Shown here one piece after another: positions 16,491-25,105 of a stretch of DNA of 64,000 bases. The notes beneath the pieces were generated by a model. That model was not told the origin of the DNA and did not search any database. It was given only the letters and a program-made list of their open reading frames with translations. The translations under genes and the position numbers were made by a program. The DNA is from CBDFLT01 sp965249225. GTDB lineage: Bacteria; Chloroflexota; Dehalococcoidia; Lucifugimonadales; G963668185. Location of the stretch: assembly GCA_965249225.1 (NCBI GenBank), contig CBDFLT010000006.1, positions 1 through 64,000 on the forward strand. The letters run 5' to 3'. Position 1 is the first letter of the stretch; each line of letters opens with the position of its first letter.

Positions 16491-17693
16491 TTGTTTGGAC
16501 TTGGACTGCCGACCTGGCTTCTGATCGTTCCCATTCTAGCCTTCCTGATATTCGTCCACGAGCTCGGCCATTTCCTCACCGCCAAGCGATTCGGCATAAA
16601 AGTTACCGAGTTCGGCTTCGGGTTTCCTCCGCGGATCTTTGGGGTTCGTTACGGCGAAACGGTCTATTCCATTAACTGGATACCGCTGGGTGGGTTCGTG
16701 AAGATGCTGGGCGAAGAGGACCCCACGCACCCCAGGAGTTTCGCTCACCAGACCGTGCTGAAACGGGCCGTGGTGTTGGTCGCAGGCTCGTTCATGAACC
16801 TGCTGGTCCCCATCTTCATTTACACGATCCTATTTATGACGCCGCAGGACACGGTGGTGGGAGCGACGGTCATCACTGGTGTTGTTCCGGGCTCACCAGC
16901 CCATGAAGCGGGTCTTCGAGCCGGCGATGTCATCACGGAGATTGAGGGTCGGCGCATAGACAACCATTTTGATCTAGTACAGAAGGTGATGACTAGGCTT
17001 GGCTCGTCCACCGAGTTGACGGTCAGGCGCGTCTCGCCAGTCCTCGGCTTGAGCACCTCTCCGGAGTTGTCGGTAATCGAGGCAGTCCAAGTCGTTCCCA
17101 GGTTGAACCCGCCAAGTCGGGTAGTAGTCCAGAAGGTAACAGACCCCTTGCGTGAGGTGTCTCTGACTGAGGCGCGGAACATCGACGAAGAGCTTCAATT
17201 CGGCGACTCCATGCGCCAAGGCCCCATAGGTATCTACATCGACACCGTCAACAGGAAGCTGGTGAAGAAGAGTGACCCCTTCTGGGAGGCGATTCCTAAA
17301 TCTTTCGGGCGTATAAGAGACGTGCTGCTGATCACGAAGAACGGGCTCGTTCGGTGGGCCGCCGGAGGACCTGACCCAGGCTTGGCCGGCCCGGTGGGGA
17401 TTGCCCGCGTGACGGGCGAGGTGGCCCGTTTCGGGATTTCACCCATATTTGAGCTGACGGCCGTGATCAGCATCAGCCTGGGGATCGTCAACATTCTGCC
17501 CATTCCCGCCCTTGACGGAGGCCGCCTCATGTTCGTGATAATAGAGTGGGTCCGCAGGGGCAAGCGCATCTCGCCCCAGCGAGAGGGGATGGTGCACCTC
17601 GTCGGGTTCATAGTTCTCATAGGCCTCATCATCGTGATAAGCTACTTTGACATAGTTCGGGTGTTGAGAGGCGACGATCTGCTGGGGTTCTAG
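16491..17693 (+). CDS. rseP: M50 site-2 zinc metalloprotease (RseP-like)
   Basis: A 400-aa membrane-embedded protease. The first TM helix carries the zinc motif VHELGHFLTAKRFG. A PDZ domain (PGSPAHEAGLRAGDVITEIEG) lies around residues 130-180. The last part has NILPIPALDGGRL, the third zinc ligand motif, followed by TM helices. Family members cut anti-sigma factors or signal-peptide remnants within the membrane; the substrate here is unknown. TTG start at 16491 with GGGGTAAGGG upstream, 10 bp after dxr. Confidence 0.92.
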   Translation: MFGLGLPTWLLIVPILAFLIFVHELGHFLTAKRFGIKVTEFGFGFPPRIFGVRYGETVYSINWIPLGGFVKMLGEEDPTHPRSFAHQTVLKRAVVLVAGSFMNLLVPIFIYTILFMTPQDTVVGATVITGVVPGSPAHEAGLRAGDVITEIEGRRIDNHFDLVQKVMTRLGSSTELTVRRVSPVLGLSTSPELSVIEAVQVVPRLNPPSRVVVQKVTDPLREVSLTEARNIDEELQFGDSMRQGPIGIYIDTVNRKLVKKSDPFWEAIPKSFGRIRDVLLITKNGLVRWAAGGPDPGLAGPVGIARVTGEVARFGISPIFELTAVISISLGIVNILPIPALDGGRLMFVIIEWVRRGKRISPQREGMVHLVGFIVLIGLIIVISYFDIVRVLRGDDLLGF

Positions 17694-17710
17694 CTGCTAA
17701 AGGTTGTTGT

Positions 17711-18856
17711 ATGACGAAGCGCCGAGTTTCCAAGCCGATCTACCTTGGAGATGTCAAGGTCGGGGGCGATGCGCCCATAAGCGTGCAGTCGATGACCAAG
17801 ACAGACACGCGCGATGTGGCCGCTACGGTGGCCCAGATCAAACAGGTGGAGGAGGTGGGGTGCGAGATCATACGCTGCGCGGTGCCGGATATGGAGGCCG
17901 CCAAAGCCCTGGCAAACATCAAAAAGCAAACCAAGATCCCTCTTGTGGCCGACATACACTTTCACTACCAGCTTGCTCTGGAGGCACTTAAAAGCGGCGT
18001 CGACTGTTTGCGGTTGAATCCCGGCAACATCCGCGACCGGGGAAAGGTGGAGACAGTGGTGAGGGAGGCCAAGGCCAGGCAGGTCCCTATCCGTATAGGG
18101 GTGAACTTCGGCAGCCTGCCTCCCGTTGGACACATCGGGATGACGGGTGGCCTGTCGCGCCATAAGGATGGCGTGAACAAGCTGTCCAAGGGAGGACAGG
18201 GCGCGGTCGACGAGTACACGGCCGTCGATCACATGGTCCAGACGGGCCTGTGGGAGATCGGCATCCTGGAGGACCTTGACTTCGACCTGATCAAGATTTC
18301 CCTGAAGGCCTTTGACATCGATACCACGGTGGAGGCATACCGCCGTATGGCTCAACTGGTGCCCTATCCGCTGCACCTGGGCGTAACCGAGTCCGGCACG
18401 GCCAAGTCAGGAAGCATACGCAGCGCCATCGGCCTGGGAACGCTCCTTTACGAGGGCATCGGCGACACCATACGGGTGTCTCTCAGCGACGACCTGCGCG
18501 AAGAGGTTTACACGGGCTTTGAGATCCTGAAGTCTCTGGAGCTTCGTAAGGAGGGCACGGTGCTGGTGGCCTGCCCAAGCTGTGGACGGGCGGACGTGGA
18601 TGTGATCAAGCTGGCCAACGAAGTAGATGAGATGCTGAAGAAGATCAAGACCCCAATCAAGGTGGCGGTGATGGGATGCGAGGTGAACGGTCCGGGCGAG
18701 GCCAAGGACGCGGACGTGGGCATCGCCGCCGGCGCTGGCCGCGCCATAATCTTCCGAAAGGGCCAGAAGAGCCGCATCGTAGACGAGTCCGAAATGCTCT
18801 CGGCGCTCATGGAGGAGGTTGGAAAGGTCGAAGCGGAGATCAACGCCGAGGCCTGA
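17711..18856 (+). CDS. ispG: 4-hydroxy-3-methylbut-2-en-1-yl diphosphate synthase
   Basis: A 381-aa [4Fe-4S] enzyme of the MEP pathway. It has the N-terminal VQSMTKTDTRDV, LRLNPGNI, IRIGVNFGSLP, and the C-terminal cluster-binding cysteines in ACPSCGRADVD and VAVMGCEVNGPGEA. It is a normal-length two-domain bacterial form. ATG at 17711, 17 bp after rseP. The dxr-rseP-ispG order is a common bacterial arrangement. Confidence 0.95.
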   Translation: MTKRRVSKPIYLGDVKVGGDAPISVQSMTKTDTRDVAATVAQIKQVEEVGCEIIRCAVPDMEAAKALANIKKQTKIPLVADIHFHYQLALEALKSGVDCLRLNPGNIRDRGKVETVVREAKARQVPIRIGVNFGSLPPVGHIGMTGGLSRHKDGVNKLSKGGQGAVDEYTAVDHMVQTGLWEIGILEDLDFDLIKISLKAFDIDTTVEAYRRMAQLVPYPLHLGVTESGTAKSGSIRSAIGLGTLLYEGIGDTIRVSLSDDLREEVYTGFEILKSLELRKEGTVLVACPSCGRADVDVIKLANEVDEMLKKIKTPIKVAVMGCEVNGPGEAKDADVGIAAGAGRAIIFRKGQKSRIVDESEMLSALMEEVGKVEAEINAEA

Positions 18857-19015
18857 TGCGGACGCGGCCCTAGACTATCCTCCTTAGCTTGAGTGGCGGG
18901 TCCATGGAAGTTGTGAAGATGAGGTGGTCCTTCCGTGGAAGGATTGGATGCCGTCCTGGGTGGATAAGAGAGACTAACCTTAACCTCCGAGATCCCATCG
19001 ACAGTGACATAATCC

Positions 19016-20713
19016 ATGCGCTTGTCAACGCTTTTCGGTAAGACCATGCGGGAGGAGCCCTCCGAGGCGGAGCTGGCGAGCCACCGGCTCATGCTCAAAT
19101 CGGGCATGATCTACCAGGCGGCCTCAGGGATATACGCCTACATGCCGTTGGCCTGGCGTTCGATTCGCAAGATCGAGCAGGTCATTCGTGAGGAGATGGA
19201 CGCCGCCGGAGGGCAGGAGATGCGGCTCTCCATCCTCCAGCCACGGGAGCTTTGGGACCTGTCGGGCCGTGCCGAGGCGTACGGTCCAGACTTGTTTACG
19301 CTCCAGGATCGACGAGAGCGTCCCCTGGTCGTCGCGCCCACCCACGAGGAGTTGCTGACCACAATGGTCAGATACCATGTGCACAGCTATAGAGACCTGC
19401 CGCTGGTCCTCTACCAGATTCACACCAAATTCCGCGACGAGCCTAGGCCCAGAGGAGGCCTGATCCGCGTCCGCGAGTTCGACATGAAAGACGCGTACAG
19501 CTTCGACGTGGATGAGGAGGGGCTGGACCAGAGCTATCAGGCCATGGTGCAGGCCTACAAGAACATCTACGCGCGCTGCGGCCTTTCCACCATCATGGTC
19601 GAGGCGGATAGCGGCGCCATCGGCGGCAAGGACTCCCACGAGTTCATCCTGCTGGCGGATTCAGGTGAGGACACGGTGGTCCTGTGCGAGTCGTGCGGCT
19701 ACGCGGCCAACCTCGAGAAGGCGGTCTTCACCAAGCCGCCTGTCCCGGTCGATCCGCTTCTGCCGCTGGAGGAAGTGCACACGCCGGGAGTCAAGACCAT
19801 CGAAGAGCTCGCCGACTTCCTGGGCGTTCCGACCGGCAAGACCCTCAAGGCCGTATTCTACTCCGCCGATGGCGAGGTGGTCTTCGTCACCATCAGGGGA
19901 GACCTGGAGGTCAACGAGACCAAGCTGCGCAACGCGCTTGGCGGCGCGCCGCTCCGACTGGCTACCCCAGAAGAGGTGAAGCGGGCCGGACTGGTGGCCG
20001 GCTCCGCGTCCCCCGTGGGGCTGGTAGGGCTCAAAAGCGTCGCCGACGACTCGATTAATCTGGGGTCGAACTTCGTGGTGGGGGCCAACAAGGAGGACCA
20101 CCACCTTCGCAATGCCAACGCACCACGGGACTTTCAGCCGGACGTGGTTACGGATATCGCGCTGGCCGAGGAAGGCCGCCAGTGCCCCGCGTGTGACTCA
20201 AAGCTGGTGACCCGGCGCGGCATAGAGGTGGGCCACGTGTTCAAGCTCGACACCAGGTACAGCGAAGTCTTGGAAGCGAAGTTCACGGACCAGGATGGCT
20301 CTTCGGCCCCCATCTTCATGGGGTGCTACGGCATAGGCCTGGGACGCCTACTGGCGGCTGCCATCGAGCAACACCACGACGAAAAGGGCATCGTCTTCCC
20401 CGCGAGCATCGCCCCGTACCACGCCTCGCTGCTGGCGTTGAACTCTAAAGTGCCCGAGGTGGCGGAGATGGCCGAGTTACTTTACCGGGACTTGGAGGAA
20501 GCCGGGGTGCACGTGCTTTACGACGACCGGGAGGAATCGCCGGGGGTGAAGTTCAACGACGCCGACCTCCTGGGCCTGCCGGTGCGCGTCGTGGTAAGCG
20601 CGCGTAACCTGAAGCAAAACGTGGTCGAAATAAAGGCACGCACTGAATCGCAGGCCAGCCTTGTACCTCGGAACGAGGCCGTCGACCAGACCAAGGCGCT
20701 ACTTTTCGTCTAG
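19016..20713 (+). CDS. proS: prolyl-tRNA synthetase (bacterial type)
   Basis: A 565-aa class II synthetase. Motif 2 region is IHTKFRDEPRPRGGLIRVREF. The YbaK-type editing insertion at about residues 225-390 includes PTGKTLKAVFY. Motif 3 region is GCYGIGLGRLLAA, and the anticodon-binding domain follows. ATG at 19016. The 159-bp gap before it holds a small hairpin (18928-18943) but no recognisable T-box. Its end overlaps the convergent hydrolase gene by 15 bp. Confidence 0.95.
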   Translation: MRLSTLFGKTMREEPSEAELASHRLMLKSGMIYQAASGIYAYMPLAWRSIRKIEQVIREEMDAAGGQEMRLSILQPRELWDLSGRAEAYGPDLFTLQDRRERPLVVAPTHEELLTTMVRYHVHSYRDLPLVLYQIHTKFRDEPRPRGGLIRVREFDMKDAYSFDVDEEGLDQSYQAMVQAYKNIYARCGLSTIMVEADSGAIGGKDSHEFILLADSGEDTVVLCESCGYAANLEKAVFTKPPVPVDPLLPLEEVHTPGVKTIEELADFLGVPTGKTLKAVFYSADGEVVFVTIRGDLEVNETKLRNALGGAPLRLATPEEVKRAGLVAGSASPVGLVGLKSVADDSINLGSNFVVGANKEDHHLRNANAPRDFQPDVVTDIALAEEGRQCPACDSKLVTRRGIEVGHVFKLDTRYSEVLEAKFTDQDGSSAPIFMGCYGIGLGRLLAAAIEQHHDEKGIVFPASIAPYHASLLALNSKVPEVAEMAELLYRDLEEAGVHVLYDDREESPGVKFNDADLLGLPVRVVVSARNLKQNVVEIKARTESQASLVPRNEAVDQTKALLFV

Positions 20714-21628
20714 TCGCTCGCGAAAGTAGGCCACGACCCTTTCCACGTACTCTTCGGGGAAGGTCAGAAATGCGTCCACATGGTCGACCTCCGGCACAAG
20801 CCAGATCTCGCTGTCCGGGTGGGCGGCCTGGTGGACCCGCACTCCGTGGGAGTGACGAATTCGGGTGTCCGCTGTCCCGTGGATTACGAGGATGGGATAG
20901 TCGATGCGACTGACCGCCTCCTCTGGCACAAGCTCCCCCATCTTGATGCCATAGAGCCAGTCCGCCAGCAACCTCGCGCCTGGCACGAAGACCGGCACGA
21001 TCCATTCTGGGAACACGGTTGTCCGAGCGGTCTCTTGAGCTATGAGGTCGGACACTTTGGCATATGTACTGTCCGCCACCAGCGCCCTCATCCTGGGTTC
21101 CTCGGCTGCTACAAGCAGCGAAGTGCCGGCCCCCATGGAGAACCCCAGTACGCCGACGCGCTCGATAGGTGTGCCTCGGTCCTCAAGAAAGTCGAATGCG
21201 CCCAGCACGTCCTGGCGCTCGTGGTAACCGCCCGAAACCCGTTCTCCGTCGGATTCCCCATGGCCGCGAAGGTCGAACATCAGAATGTTGAATCCCTCTT
21301 TGATGAGCCGGGCCGCCAGGTCCATCGCCTCATCAGCGGTGCGGTTGCTGGTGATTCCGTGAACGAAAATCAGTGTGGGCGCCCGATCATTCGCCGGCAG
21401 ATACCATCCTCTCAGGGTCACGTCGCCATCCCGCGATGTGAACTCGACGTCGTCGTATCGGAGGTCGTAGGACTGCGGGTGGTCCTCGAGGGGTTTCCTC
21501 TCGGCGTTGGTGACTCCGGAGGCGATCAGGTAGGAGATAACCACATAGATCACGGCCAACAAAACCAGGGCGGCCGGAATTCCCCATTTTAGAACGCGTC
21601 TCCTGGATAATCTCATCGGCAGTCTCAA
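20699..21628 (-). CDS. membrane-anchored alpha/beta hydrolase
   Basis: A 309-aa protein. A basic N-terminus (LSRRRVLKW) and one hydrophobic helix at about 15-35 suggest a membrane anchor with the catalytic domain outside. The alpha/beta-hydrolase core has FVHGITSNR (oxyanion region), the nucleophile elbow GFSMGAG with Ser near 160, an acid in VIHGTADTRI and the final VDHVDAF histidine. It resembles BAAT/FrsA- and YqkD-type hydrolases; the substrate is unknown. Convergent with proS, overlapping 15 bp. Apparently monocistronic. Confidence 0.85.
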   Translation of the reverse strand: MRLPMRLSRRRVLKWGIPAALVLLAVIYVVISYLIASGVTNAERKPLEDHPQSYDLRYDDVEFTSRDGDVTLRGWYLPANDRAPTLIFVHGITSNRTADEAMDLAARLIKEGFNILMFDLRGHGESDGERVSGGYHERQDVLGAFDFLEDRGTPIERVGVLGFSMGAGTSLLVAAEEPRMRALVADSTYAKVSDLIAQETARTTVFPEWIVPVFVPGARLLADWLYGIKMGELVPEEAVSRIDYPILVIHGTADTRIRHSHGVRVHQAAHPDSEIWLVPEVDHVDAFLTFPEEYVERVVAYFRERLDEK

Positions 21629-21758
21629 AAGGATGCACTAACGCCCCACCACCGGGATGGTGTGACTGGTGGCGCGGTCGGATGTGGGCGGGTGGAAATA
21701 ATTAATATGGAGGAAGTCGCTCACCTAGGGCCGAAAGGGATTTCCCCAGGGACTCGTA

Positions 21759-22865
21759 TCAGCTATCGTCGAGGGTGAAGGGTATCGACAGCTCGCCGCA
21801 GATATCACGGAACCACTGCATCACTTCGGGATGAAGCGGTATCCCGTTGGCCCTTCGGTCCGCCTCCATCTCCGCCTCTGGGAGGCCAGGGTAGAGTACT
21901 CGCTCGTGGCCGGGAGCGGGCGGCGTTGACCTCAGGGTTCGGAGCCACTCGTCCATCGTCTGCTTGAACTGGGCCGTGTCCATGAACGCCTCGATGCTGT
22001 AGGCGGCCACGTAATGTCCGTAATTTGGCCGCCCGGGACGGAGGCCGTAGCCTCCCCCGGACATGATGCCGCCCAAGATGTCCACGATGGCGGCCAGCCC
22101 GTAGCCTTTGTGCGAGCCTAGCTCGGGGATGCTGCCCAGAGGCAACATTTTGACGCCGGCCTCGGTGAGGGACTCGCCCGTTGGGGGTGGTACCTCTTTC
22201 ATAATCGGTGTGCCGTCCTCGTCGGCCACCCAGCCGGGGAGGAGGTTTCTGCCCAGCCGCTGGGCTATCTTTATCCTGTTGCCCGCAACCGCGCTCATCG
22301 CGGCGTCGAAGACGAATGGCGGCTCTTTGTCGGCGGGCGCGGCCAGGGCGATGGGATTGGTGCCCAGCCTAGGCTCGGCGCCAAAAGGGGGGACGACCTG
22401 GGGTGGGCACGAGGTGGTGCACATCCCGATCATATCATGCCGAAGCGCCATCATCGCGTGGTATGAGGCCATCCCTAAGGTTCGGCTGTTTCGGATGGTT
22501 ACTATGCCCACGCCCGTGTTCTTCGCCTTGTCGATGGCTATCTCCATGGCCTTGGGCGCGACGATAACCCCCAGGCCTCGGTCCGAGTCGATGTTGGCCG
22601 TGGATGGCGTCTCCCGTAGAATACGCCAGTTGGGCCGCGGATTGACGCTGCCGTCCCTGTAGGTTTTGACAAAGGCGCGAAGTAGGTTAGCGACTCCATG
22701 GGTGTCCACTCCGCGGAGGTTGGCCGTCAGCAGGACATCGGCAGCCAGATCGCAGTCCTCGTCGGGCACGCCCATCTTCCGGAAGATCTCCGCGGTCGTA
22801 GCCCTCAGCGCCTCGTCGGCCACCCTGATGGCGTCACGCTCTGATACTTTGAATGGGTCCGCCAC
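21759..22865 (-). CDS. Ldh2-family malate/lactate/ureidoglycolate dehydrogenase
   Basis: A 368-aa NAD(P)-dependent oxidoreductase of the Ldh2/YlbC family, unrelated to classic LDH. Visible are RGVDTHGVANL near residue 53 (active-site histidine region), NSRTLGMASYHAMMAL, RLGTNPIALAAPA, DAAMSAVAGNRI and SHKGYGLAAIVDILGGIMSGG. This family oxidises 2-hydroxy acids such as malate, lactate or ureidoglycolate; specificity cannot be assigned. The gene stands alone between an alpha/beta hydrolase and the divergent sucrase/ferredoxin-like gene. Confidence 0.88.
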   Translation of the reverse strand: MADPFKVSERDAIRVADEALRATTAEIFRKMGVPDEDCDLAADVLLTANLRGVDTHGVANLLRAFVKTYRDGSVNPRPNWRILRETPSTANIDSDRGLGVIVAPKAMEIAIDKAKNTGVGIVTIRNSRTLGMASYHAMMALRHDMIGMCTTSCPPQVVPPFGAEPRLGTNPIALAAPADKEPPFVFDAAMSAVAGNRIKIAQRLGRNLLPGWVADEDGTPIMKEVPPPTGESLTEAGVKMLPLGSIPELGSHKGYGLAAIVDILGGIMSGGGYGLRPGRPNYGHYVAAYSIEAFMDTAQFKQTMDEWLRTLRSTPPAPGHERVLYPGLPEAEMEADRRANGIPLHPEVMQWFRDICGELSIPFTLDDS

Positions 22866-23054
22866 TTACGAGCTCCAATCCTGTCGCATTGTATGCGGGG
22901 AGTACCGCCGGTGCAACGTTACGCGTACCCGTCGCCTCAGGATTTCGACGATGTTCAACGGAGCTTCCGGAGCGTACACTGTTGCGTGTCAGGTGCGGCC
23001 CCACATATGCTAATTCCGCGTGAGTTTTGTTCACTCTTCACAGGAGGGCCATAG

Positions 23055-24050
23055 TTGGCTGCCCGACCTCAAACGAAAAATAAGCCGGAGTTGTGTTCCT
23101 ACGCCTCCACGGCCCTCCGCGAGGATCCTATCGCCTCCGTGCCGCAGTGGAGCCGGTGCCTTCTCATCGAAGTGAAGACACCCTGGGGGCAAGACATCAA
23201 GGAGTCTGAGCATTTCCCTAGGGAGGTTCTACAAGCGGTAACCAGGGCTGAGCAGCGGAGAGTCGCTGTCAGGGTACAGGGGCTGGTGCGAGACCCGGAG
23301 TATTCGGTGGACCGATTCACACGGGTTATGGACGTGCGAAGGCCGGAGGGGTCTTTCGCGCTCCATGATCGAGACGAGTTCGTCGTGCCGGATTCCGAGG
23401 TCCCATCTCTGGTGGAGACGCTGCTGGAGCGGCCGGATCAGCTAGCCCGGTTCGAAAGGTATCGTGAGGACGTTGCCGGCGTTAGGGACCTGCTGGTATG
23501 CACGCACGGCCGCCGTGACGCCTGCTGCGCCAAGTTCGGGCTTGGGGTTTATCAGGCCCTGCGACAGGACTTCGCTCCCGCCTCCAAAGGACGGCTCCGG
23601 GTCTGGCAGACCAGCCACACCGGCGGCCACCGCTTTGCGGCCAATATCATCGATCTGCCGGAGGGCCGATACTGGGGCCGCCTCGATGTGGGCCTCGCCA
23701 AGCGACTGGTCTCACCCAGCGGTCAAGTGGCAGATTTTCGCGACTGCTATCGAGGATGGGCTGGACACGACAGCCCCTTCGTGCAGGTGGCGGAGCGTGA
23801 GGCGTTCATGCGCGAGGGCTGGGGCTGGTTGGACTGTGCCCAGTCGGGACGCTTGATCCAACTGAGCGAGGATGAGGACTCTGCCGAGGTTCGAATCGAC
23901 TTCACATCGCCAGACGGGACAGTTAGCGGCGCTTACGAGGCGACGGTGGAGCTAGTCGACCCAGTGGCGGTGCCCGGGTGCTTAGGTATCGGAAATCCTG
24001 TCGAGGCGAACCAGTATCGCCTTACCCGCTTTGCTAAGGTGAAACCGTGA
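23055..24050 (+). CDS. sucrase/ferredoxin-like protein
   Basis: A 331-aa protein of the Suc-Fer-like family. The thioredoxin-fold [2Fe-2S] region has VCTHGRRDACCAKFG near 157 and VWQTSHTGGHRFAAN near 185, and an N-terminal cysteine motif ELCSYAS is present. Family members are thought to be redox proteins; the name comes from an early functional screen. TTG start at 23055 with AGGAGGG upstream. The last 17 bp overlap the convergent DtxR-type regulator gene, which hints at, but does not prove, a shared iron theme. Confidence 0.83.
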   Translation: MAARPQTKNKPELCSYASTALREDPIASVPQWSRCLLIEVKTPWGQDIKESEHFPREVLQAVTRAEQRRVAVRVQGLVRDPEYSVDRFTRVMDVRRPEGSFALHDRDEFVVPDSEVPSLVETLLERPDQLARFERYREDVAGVRDLLVCTHGRRDACCAKFGLGVYQALRQDFAPASKGRLRVWQTSHTGGHRFAANIIDLPEGRYWGRLDVGLAKRLVSPSGQVADFRDCYRGWAGHDSPFVQVAEREAFMREGWGWLDCAQSGRLIQLSEDEDSAEVRIDFTSPDGTVSGAYEATVELVDPVAVPGCLGIGNPVEANQYRLTRFAKVKP

Positions 24051-24843
24051 CTTCAGTCACCGTTTCACCGCGCAGCCATATCTTTTCCCCCACCTCGTAG
24101 CCGACCACCACCTCGTTATCGTTGCACACGAGCTTGATGACCCCTCTGTATGGAGCGGCCTCAACCACTTCCACAGGCTCTCCGGGTACCATCTGGTTGT
24201 CCACGAAGTACTCCAGCAGCGTCTGATCATCTTCTGGGATTCGGTCTATTACGAGCCTCTGGCCTCGCTTGGCGCTGCTCAGGGAGATGACATCTGTCGA
24301 GGGCACGTACCCGCTGCCTGGTATGGGGTGACCAAAAGGGCAGGTGCCGGGATTGTCCAGCCGCACCCTGATCTTTTCCTCCACTTCCGGAGAGATGGCG
24401 TGTTCCAAGCGGTGGGCTTCTTCGTGGGCCTTGTGCAATTCCAGGCCGAGAAGGTCGACCACCATCCGCTCGGCAAGGCGGTGTCTTCGCACCATGCTCT
24501 CAGCGGACTTTCTACCTCTGGCAGTAAGTACGACATCCTTGTTCGGAGATGTCTCTACGAGGCCCTCCCGGACCATGCGCCGCAACATACCTCCGACTGA
24601 GGGCAGGGAGGTCCCCAGGCCTTCGCCTGCCGGCAGGCGCCTCAGCTGTTCGGCCAAGTGGGTTGTCGTAACACGAACGCCCTGCTCCTCAAGCTGGAAA
24701 ATGGACAGCAGGTAGTTCTCCGCCCCCATCGACAGGCGCACCCGGGGGCCGCGCGAGCCTTTGGGTCTTATGCTGCGAGCCGCCATATCATCACGCCCAA
24801 TACCGGTACTTTGAAGCCGTTTCTCGTGGATTGAGAGTATCAC
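24034..24843 (-). CDS. DtxR/MntR-type metalloregulator with FeoA domain
   Basis: A 269-aa (or 250-aa if it starts at the ATG at 24786) metal-dependent repressor. The winged helix is at about 38-105 (ENYLLSIFQLEEQG, LPSVGGMLRRMVREGLV). The dimerisation/metal-binding domain has MVRRHRLAERMVVDLLG and CPFGHPIPGSG, with the Cys/His/Glu ligand pattern of the family. A C-terminal SH3/FeoA-like domain is at about 190-265. It is divergent from the iron-type ABC transporter, with a palindrome-rich promoter between them, so it probably represses that operon when metal is bound. Confidence 0.88.
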   Translation of the reverse strand: MILSIHEKRLQSTGIGRDDMAARSIRPKGSRGPRVRLSMGAENYLLSIFQLEEQGVRVTTTHLAEQLRRLPAGEGLGTSLPSVGGMLRRMVREGLVETSPNKDVVLTARGRKSAESMVRRHRLAERMVVDLLGLELHKAHEEAHRLEHAISPEVEEKIRVRLDNPGTCPFGHPIPGSGYVPSTDVISLSSAKRGQRLVIDRIPEDDQTLLEYFVDNQMVPGEPVEVVEAAPYRGVIKLVCNDNEVVVGYEVGEKIWLRGETVTEVTVSP

Positions 24844-24901
24844 TCGCGCTAGGGCCGGTCAACGAGAGGATACGGGCTGAGCTCTGGTTGAACGACCTGG
24901 A

Positions 24902-24917
24902 AGTCTGTGTACAGACT
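24902..24917. repeat. inverted repeat upstream of the regulator
   Basis: AGTCTG and CAGACT are separated by TGTA and followed by TAACCT, which resembles one half of DtxR/IdeR-type boxes. It lies about 60 bp upstream of the regulator start, between regulator and transporter, and could serve autoregulation. Pattern only. Confidence 0.35.
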
Positions 24918-24952
24918 AACCTGATTGCCTTGTCCGCACTCACTTAATTAGT

Positions 24953-24986
24953 TAGTATTGACGTACTAGTTTACTTAGTATATAAA
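24953..24986 (+). promoter_or_regulatory. promoter with overlapping palindromes for the iron ABC operon
   Basis: A near-consensus sigma-70 promoter: TTGACG (24958-24963), 17-bp spacer, TATAAA (24981-24986). The -35 box sits in the middle of the inverted repeat TAGTA-N6-TACTA (24953-24968). The spacer holds ACTAGT (24965-24970) and TACTTAGTA (24972-24980), both palindromic. This is the layout expected for a repressor site that blocks RNA polymerase. The DtxR-type regulator encoded next door is the obvious candidate ligand. Confidence 0.65.
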
Positions 24987-25105
24987 TGTATATCTTAACC
25001 CTGTAAGTATAGTTGAAAGGTTAGGGTATCGCAACTCAGATGGTAAGGGCTCACATGGGCATGCGGTATGTACGGCCTCGGTACGTGTCTTTGGGGGCTG
25101 GTTTG

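Noticed and set aside
18857..19015. Possible T-box leader before proS (AGGTGGTCC and a TCCTTC/GAAGGA hairpin)
   Set aside because: The conserved T-box core (GGGTGGNACCGCG) is not present, there is no terminator or sequestered SD, and the gap is too short for a full stem I. Only a small hairpin remains.
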